Below are positions 35,001 to 37,358 of a DNA stretch of 37,358 bases, in pieces. The notes beneath the pieces are model-generated. The model saw only the letters and a list, made by a program, of their open reading frames with translations, was not told the DNA's origin and did not search any database. Source of the DNA: Candidatus Rifleibacteriota bacterium (GTDB lineage: Bacteria > Muiribacteriota > Ozemobacteria > Ozemobacterales > Ozemobacteraceae); the NCBI GenBank assembly GCA_028689875.1, contig JAQVCG010000013.1, positions 1 to 37,358 on the forward strand. Direction: 5' to 3'. Positions within the stretch are counted from its first letter, which is position 1, and each line of letters opens with the position of its first letter. Position numbers and translations under genes: made by a program.

Positions 35001-35260
35001 TCTATCTGCCACAGCAGCTTCTCGAGGGGCCTGGTTACCAACTCTTCTACTTCTTGTGGGCTTTGTCCCGGAAAATTGACGTAAACGTCAACCATCGGAA
35101 CGACGATTTGCGGTTCTTCTTCGCGCGGGGTGGCGAATATCGCCGCAATGCCAAGCACAATCGCAAAAAGAATTACAATAATCGAAAGAGGTCCCGTTAA
35201 AAACGGCCGCACCATCTTTGCGATAAATCCTATCGGTCTTTCATTGTTCTGGGTTTCCAT
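32036..35260 (-). CDS. RND efflux transporter permease (AcrB family)
   Basis: A 1074-residue proton-driven pump with the twelve-span RND plan: span 1 at about 20-42, a large periplasmic loop, spans 2-6 at about 350-520, span 7 at about 555-575, a second periplasmic loop and spans 8-12 at about 880-1060. GLVVDDPITNVDNIER in span 4 carries the two proton-relay aspartates. The N-terminal FPGQSPQEVEELVTRPLE stretch is typical. The substrate (drug or metal) is unclear; I see no CusA-like methionine cluster. A promoter TTGAAA-17-TATACT overlaps the end of dprA. The gene seems richer in G+C than most of the window. Confidence 0.96.
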   Translation of the reverse strand: METQNNERPIGFIAKMVRPFLTGPLSIIVILFAIVLGIAAIFATPREEEPQIVVPMVDVYVNFPGQSPQEVEELVTRPLEKLLWQIDGVEHVYSMSRRDQSMVTVRFYVGQDRERAMVKIRDKIEAHGDIVPPGVTGWLVKPVEIDDVPIVTLTLSSFELDSAELRRIAEEAEARLSSIRNIFKTEIHGGYHREIRVEIDQDKMMALGVCFVDVQNALAANNFLGTAGSIRSEDKGFTVMAGSQIKSAKDLELLPIKTVDSKHVYLKDAANIYDTSEEPEFYHHSLYGAASNAESQGKRMQAVTLSFSKKKGTNAVKVAQEILDEAEKLKGKVIPANVNLNVTRNYGVTADEKVNELLSSMFFAILTVVALLAFTMGWRSAVVVGLSVPASFSLALFVNLVFGYTINRVTLFALILSLGLVVDDPITNVDNIERHLRMDDKDPVKSTLRAVDEVIVPVIVSTLAIIVSFTPMFFITGMMGPYMGPMAINVPLTVTFSTLCALTFVPWLAMNLLKKKTNIQNTAGDGVAPWIKKLYHALISPLLKKRNAILLIVVILFLLIGSLLLMVFRKVPLKMLPFDNKDELQIVLDLPEGVNLEETDRAVSELEAYLARINEVTSVQSYVGIPAPIDFNGMVRHYNMRKAPNNADIRINLAHKSKRTQQSHAIAMRIRKDVTAIADKYKAIASIVELPPGPPVFSTLTVEVYGDEDNSYDEILKGAEFLQQQLKEEDSVHIVQIDNMNETRHARMVFTPDIQKAALHGHSAKSLFSMLSQAINGSKIGFAHIDNERTAVLINMRMPTSDRNDPERLAAITIRDRMGNLIPLGELGKFEFDKTEQIIQHKNLKPVVFVTAECVGRPPAEIIFDMHQRLSKLEIPRGIKYDWAGEGEWEITVRVFRDLGIAFGVAMLGIYLLLVVQMSSFSMPVLIMSAIPLVIIGIAPGFYLLNLLSAGIVDGYPDPIFFTATAMIGMIALGGIVIRNSVVLIEFIQDSVKAGNSLEDAIKESGAIRFRPIMLTAATTLLGAWPITLDPIFSGLAWALIFGLISSTLFTMLVVPTIYYFTHKGHEVNTIKES

Positions 35261-35289
35261 AGTCCATCCTTACTATTAATTTCGACGAT

Positions 35290-35318
35290 AGTATATGATT
35301 TTAATTGTCAGGTTTCAA
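35290..35318 (-). promoter_or_regulatory. Promoter of the RND operon, overlapping the end of dprA
   Basis: On the minus strand TTGAAA (35318-35313) and TATACT (35295-35290) are 17 bases apart. The expected start is at about 35283, some 23 bases before the ATG at 35260, which has AAGGAT ahead of it. The -35 lies inside the last codons of dprA. Confidence 0.65.
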
Positions 35319-36147
35319 TATCAAAGTAAAACTCGGGGTTTTTGCCTAACAGCAGCACGTTTCCGCCCCAGTCCGGCGAGGTATCTTGTGCCGGCAAAAC
35401 CTTGATTTGTTTGCCAAGCCGTCTGCCCCATTCTACTGTAACGAGTGCACCGCTCTTTTCTGTGCCTTGAACGAAAATTACTAATTCTGCAATGCCTGCA
35501 ATAATTCTGTTTCTTGTGGGGAAAAAGCCTTTCGCCGGCTTTGTGCCGGGCATAAGCTCTGATACTGTAACGCCGTTTTGTGCTATTCTCTCAAAAAGCT
35601 CTTTGTTTTTCTTTGGATACACCACATCTATGCCGTTTCCGAATACAGCCATAGTGTGTGCACCCATATTTAATGCGGTTTCGTGAGCAACGCTATCTAT
35701 GCCTTCGGCACCGCCGCTGACTATAGCATATCCAAGTTCTATGCATTTCTTTGCTGCAATTTCGGCCAGTTCTTTGCCTTTTGCGGTCATTTTGCGTGCT
35801 CCAACTATTGCCGCATATTTATGTTCTTTTAATGGAGCGCTTGAATACAACACCGGAGGGGGTTCTGATAAGCAAAAAAGTTGTTTGGGATACCCGGTTT
35901 CGCCATAATAATAGGCATAAAAATCGCCTCGATTGAACCCTTCGAGAGTTTTAACAATTTGATCTTGAGTATCAGATTTATTTAAGCTATGTTTATTAAG
36001 CCCTATTAGCTCACATTCTTCGCTTTCTTCTTCTCTCAAGGCTATTGAAGGCAGTTTGTGTTGCTCAATGAGTTTCTTAAAACGAGCCGCACCAACTCCC
36101 TTTTTTCTGCTCAATATTAGTGCTGCACAAAATTCCTCATTTGCCAT
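35308..36147 (-). CDS. dprA: DNA-processing protein DprA
   Basis: Loads RecA onto incoming single-stranded DNA in natural transformation; it is also widespread in bacteria not known to be transformable. The 279-residue protein has an N-terminal helical region (about 1-100) and the Rossmann-like DprA core. The core shows VGARKMTAKG, SGGAEGIDSVAHETAL, FGNGIDVVYPKKN, FPTRNRIIAG and the KSGALVTVEWGRRLGK stretch. It lacks the C-terminal winged helix of longer homologues. A strong promoter lies upstream at 36181-36209. The membrane-anchored nuclease at 25467 could be a distant competence partner, but no com genes are visible. Confidence 0.94.
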   Translation of the reverse strand: MANEEFCAALILSRKKGVGAARFKKLIEQHKLPSIALREEESEECELIGLNKHSLNKSDTQDQIVKTLEGFNRGDFYAYYYGETGYPKQLFCLSEPPPVLYSSAPLKEHKYAAIVGARKMTAKGKELAEIAAKKCIELGYAIVSGGAEGIDSVAHETALNMGAHTMAVFGNGIDVVYPKKNKELFERIAQNGVTVSELMPGTKPAKGFFPTRNRIIAGIAELVIFVQGTEKSGALVTVEWGRRLGKQIKVLPAQDTSPDWGGNVLLLGKNPEFYFDIET

Positions 36148-36180
36148 CTCTTTTTTTCTTTCTAATTCTATTTTACCTCT

Positions 36181-36209
36181 ACAATACTTAAATAATTTGT
36201 CTTTGTCAA
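36181..36209 (-). promoter_or_regulatory. Promoter of dprA
   Basis: On the minus strand a perfect TTGACA (36209-36204) and TATTGT (36186-36181) are separated by 17 bases. Transcription should start at about 36174, 27 bases before the dprA ATG. Confidence 0.75.
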
Positions 36210-36249
36210 AAAGTTAGACTTATTTAACTGCTTATGTTAATTTGCAGTA

Positions 36250-37358
36250 ATGCAGTTGCTTAAAGTCATTACAACAATTTTTTCTCTATTTTTGGGTTAC
36301 GCATCCTATCAGTTTGATTATCGGCTGTCAACTCTATTTGCCTGCTTTGGCTTGATCGCAGTTCTAATCCTGGTAGACTCAATACCCGCCTCTTCAAAGT
36401 CAAATTTGCGGTCTGCTGTTTTTCGCTTTGTACCATTGTTCTCGTTAGCCGGTTTTTCTGTTTTGATTTTATACGCTCAATATTCTGCAAGTTTTTATTC
36501 ATTAGCTGCCTCTGATAATTCTTCTTTATTTGTTGCAACTCTTTCTGAACGTTTAATATGCTTAATTAGTGCCATCTTTTTATACTTTTATTCAGTTTTT
36601 GCTTTGCGAGTTACGGAAAATGAGCAAGACAATCAAACAGGGCAAATTTTTGCTGTAGCGGCAAAGATTTCAGCTTTTACTGCAGTTTTATTTTTCGTTT
36701 ACGTTTTCGCTTATTATCTGAATAGTCCGCAATCAGACTATGCTGTGCTGTTAGTTGGCTATTTCTTGGTTGCAGCCAATTTTTTAATAGCTATAGTAAA
36801 TTTAGAAATAGTATTTGTGCTTATTGCCAAGATAATTGCATTTTTTAAAAAAGAACCGTTAAAAAGTGTTATGCCGCTTTTTACAATTTCATCTGTTGCA
36901 TCTGAAGCTACTTTGAAAAAAAGCTTTGTATCGACTGTAGACGAAAGATTCGGAATAGACCTTTCCAAATCTGAAATGGCTTCATATTTTGCCGCAATTT
37001 TTGAACCATCAATTTTATGTGCTTTAATTTTCTTTTGGATGTCGACCTCAGTGATTATCGTTCCAATTGATAAAGAAGCTATTGTGAGAACTTTTGGCGT
37101 GGTTTCAGACAAAGGGGCTGCTGTTCCGGGACTTCATTTTAAGTTGCCTTGGCCATTTTCCACCGTTGCTTTTTATGATTCAAAAATGATAAAAACTATT
37201 GATGTTGGCTTTGAAGCCGGATCAAGCCAAAGCCACCTTATTTGGGCGAAGCAGCATTCGTTAAGCAACGAAAATTTGATCGTTGGCGATGGAGTTGAAC
37301 TTATAAACATAGATTGCAGAATATACTATCGAATTAACAACCTTGTTAATTATGTAAC
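36250..37358 (+). CDS. hflK: HflK-like SPFH/Band 7 protein with multi-span N-terminal domain (3' end cut)
   Basis: The frame opens at ATG 36250 and runs off the window after 369 residues. From about residue 255 it is recognisably HflK: a membrane span (255-272) followed by PIDKEAIVRTFGVV, PGLHFKLPWPFSTV and the start of the Band 7 domain, including the GDGVELINIDCRIYYRI strand. HflK with HflC controls the FtsH protease. Ahead of this lie about 250 extra residues with about six hydrophobic segments (near 5-22, 29-44, 60-78, 103-120, 134-157, 164-199), which E. coli HflK lacks. No clear Shine-Dalgarno is visible before the ATG, so the start is provisional. hflC would be expected beyond the edge. 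Confidence 0.88.
   Translation, partial: MQLLKVITTIFSLFLGYASYQFDYRLSTLFACFGLIAVLILVDSIPASSKSNLRSAVFRFVPLFSLAGFSVLILYAQYSASFYSLAASDNSSLFVATLSERLICLISAIFLYFYSVFALRVTENEQDNQTGQIFAVAAKISAFTAVLFFVYVFAYYLNSPQSDYAVLLVGYFLVAANFLIAIVNLEIVFVLIAKIIAFFKKEPLKSVMPLFTISSVASEATLKKSFVSTVDERFGIDLSKSEMASYFAAIFEPSILCALIFFWMSTSVIIVPIDKEAIVRTFGVVSDKGAAVPGLHFKLPWPFSTVAFYDSKMIKTIDVGFEAGSSQSHLIWAKQHSLSNENLIVGDGVELINIDCRIYYRINNLVNYV

Noticed and set aside
36269-37112. Minus-strand open frames of 89 and 117 codons
   Set aside because: They lie antisense to the hflK-like gene, which has clear family motifs over the same region.

Overview
AT-rich bacterial chromosomal window from a diderm, flagellated, fermentative anaerobe. 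The basis is: a flagellar P-ring protein (outer-membrane-spanning basal body), an RND efflux pump with its periplasmic adaptor, a bifunctional acetaldehyde/alcohol dehydrogenase, two [FeFe]-hydrogenases, and glycogen debranching and transketolase genes. There is no rRNA, tRNA, CRISPR array, transposon or phage gene that I can see. The phylum cannot be fixed by eye. Fermentative diderm lineages such as Riflebacteria, Elusimicrobiota or Lentisphaerota are guesses only.

Layout. 1-1176: the tail of an unknown gene converging on flgI. 1290-4795 (+): a tight operon of a uracil-DNA-glycosylase-like protein, the KtrB/KtrA potassium uptake pair and a HAMP-containing membrane protein without an output domain. 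4823-7408 (-): adhE, with its terminator embedded in the end of the convergent gene and two Rex-like operators upstream. 7735-9034 (+): a fluoride riboswitch with an intrinsic terminator, in front of a cation/proton antiporter. 9070-16395 (+): dxs, a membrane protein of unknown function, an esterase, a methyltransferase, a parvulin and glgX, closed by a strong terminator. 16470-21448 (+): a five-gene [FeFe]-hydrogenase locus. It encodes a thioredoxin-like [2Fe-2S] protein, a PAS-containing putative sensory hydrogenase, a SpoIIE/PP2C-type phosphatase, a second [2Fe-2S] protein and a catalytic-type hydrogenase, all behind a Rex-like operator that sits on the promoter. 21544-28032 (+): a phospholipase-D-like protein, transketolase, glyoxalase, a DNA/RNA endonuclease, a YibE/F membrane protein and dCTP deaminase. 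28083-30146 (-): an acidic unknown protein and an acyl-CoA ligase. 30330-30824 (+): a SlyD-like FKBP isomerase. 30884-36147 (-): an RND pump, its adaptor and DprA. 36250-end (+): an HflK/SPFH protein with an unusual multi-span N-terminus, cut by the window edge.

Three points stand out. (1) The fluoride riboswitch can be folded by eye, including pseudoknot and terminator, and it controls an antiporter rather than crcB. (2) Near-identical TTGTGA-N6-TCACAA operators precede both adhE and the hydrogenase operon, which points to joint NADH/NAD+-responsive (Rex) control of the two electron sinks. (3) The hydrogenase locus pairs a putative H2 sensor (TACP in place of TSCCP) and a phosphatase with a catalytic enzyme, suggesting an H2-responsive signalling module.
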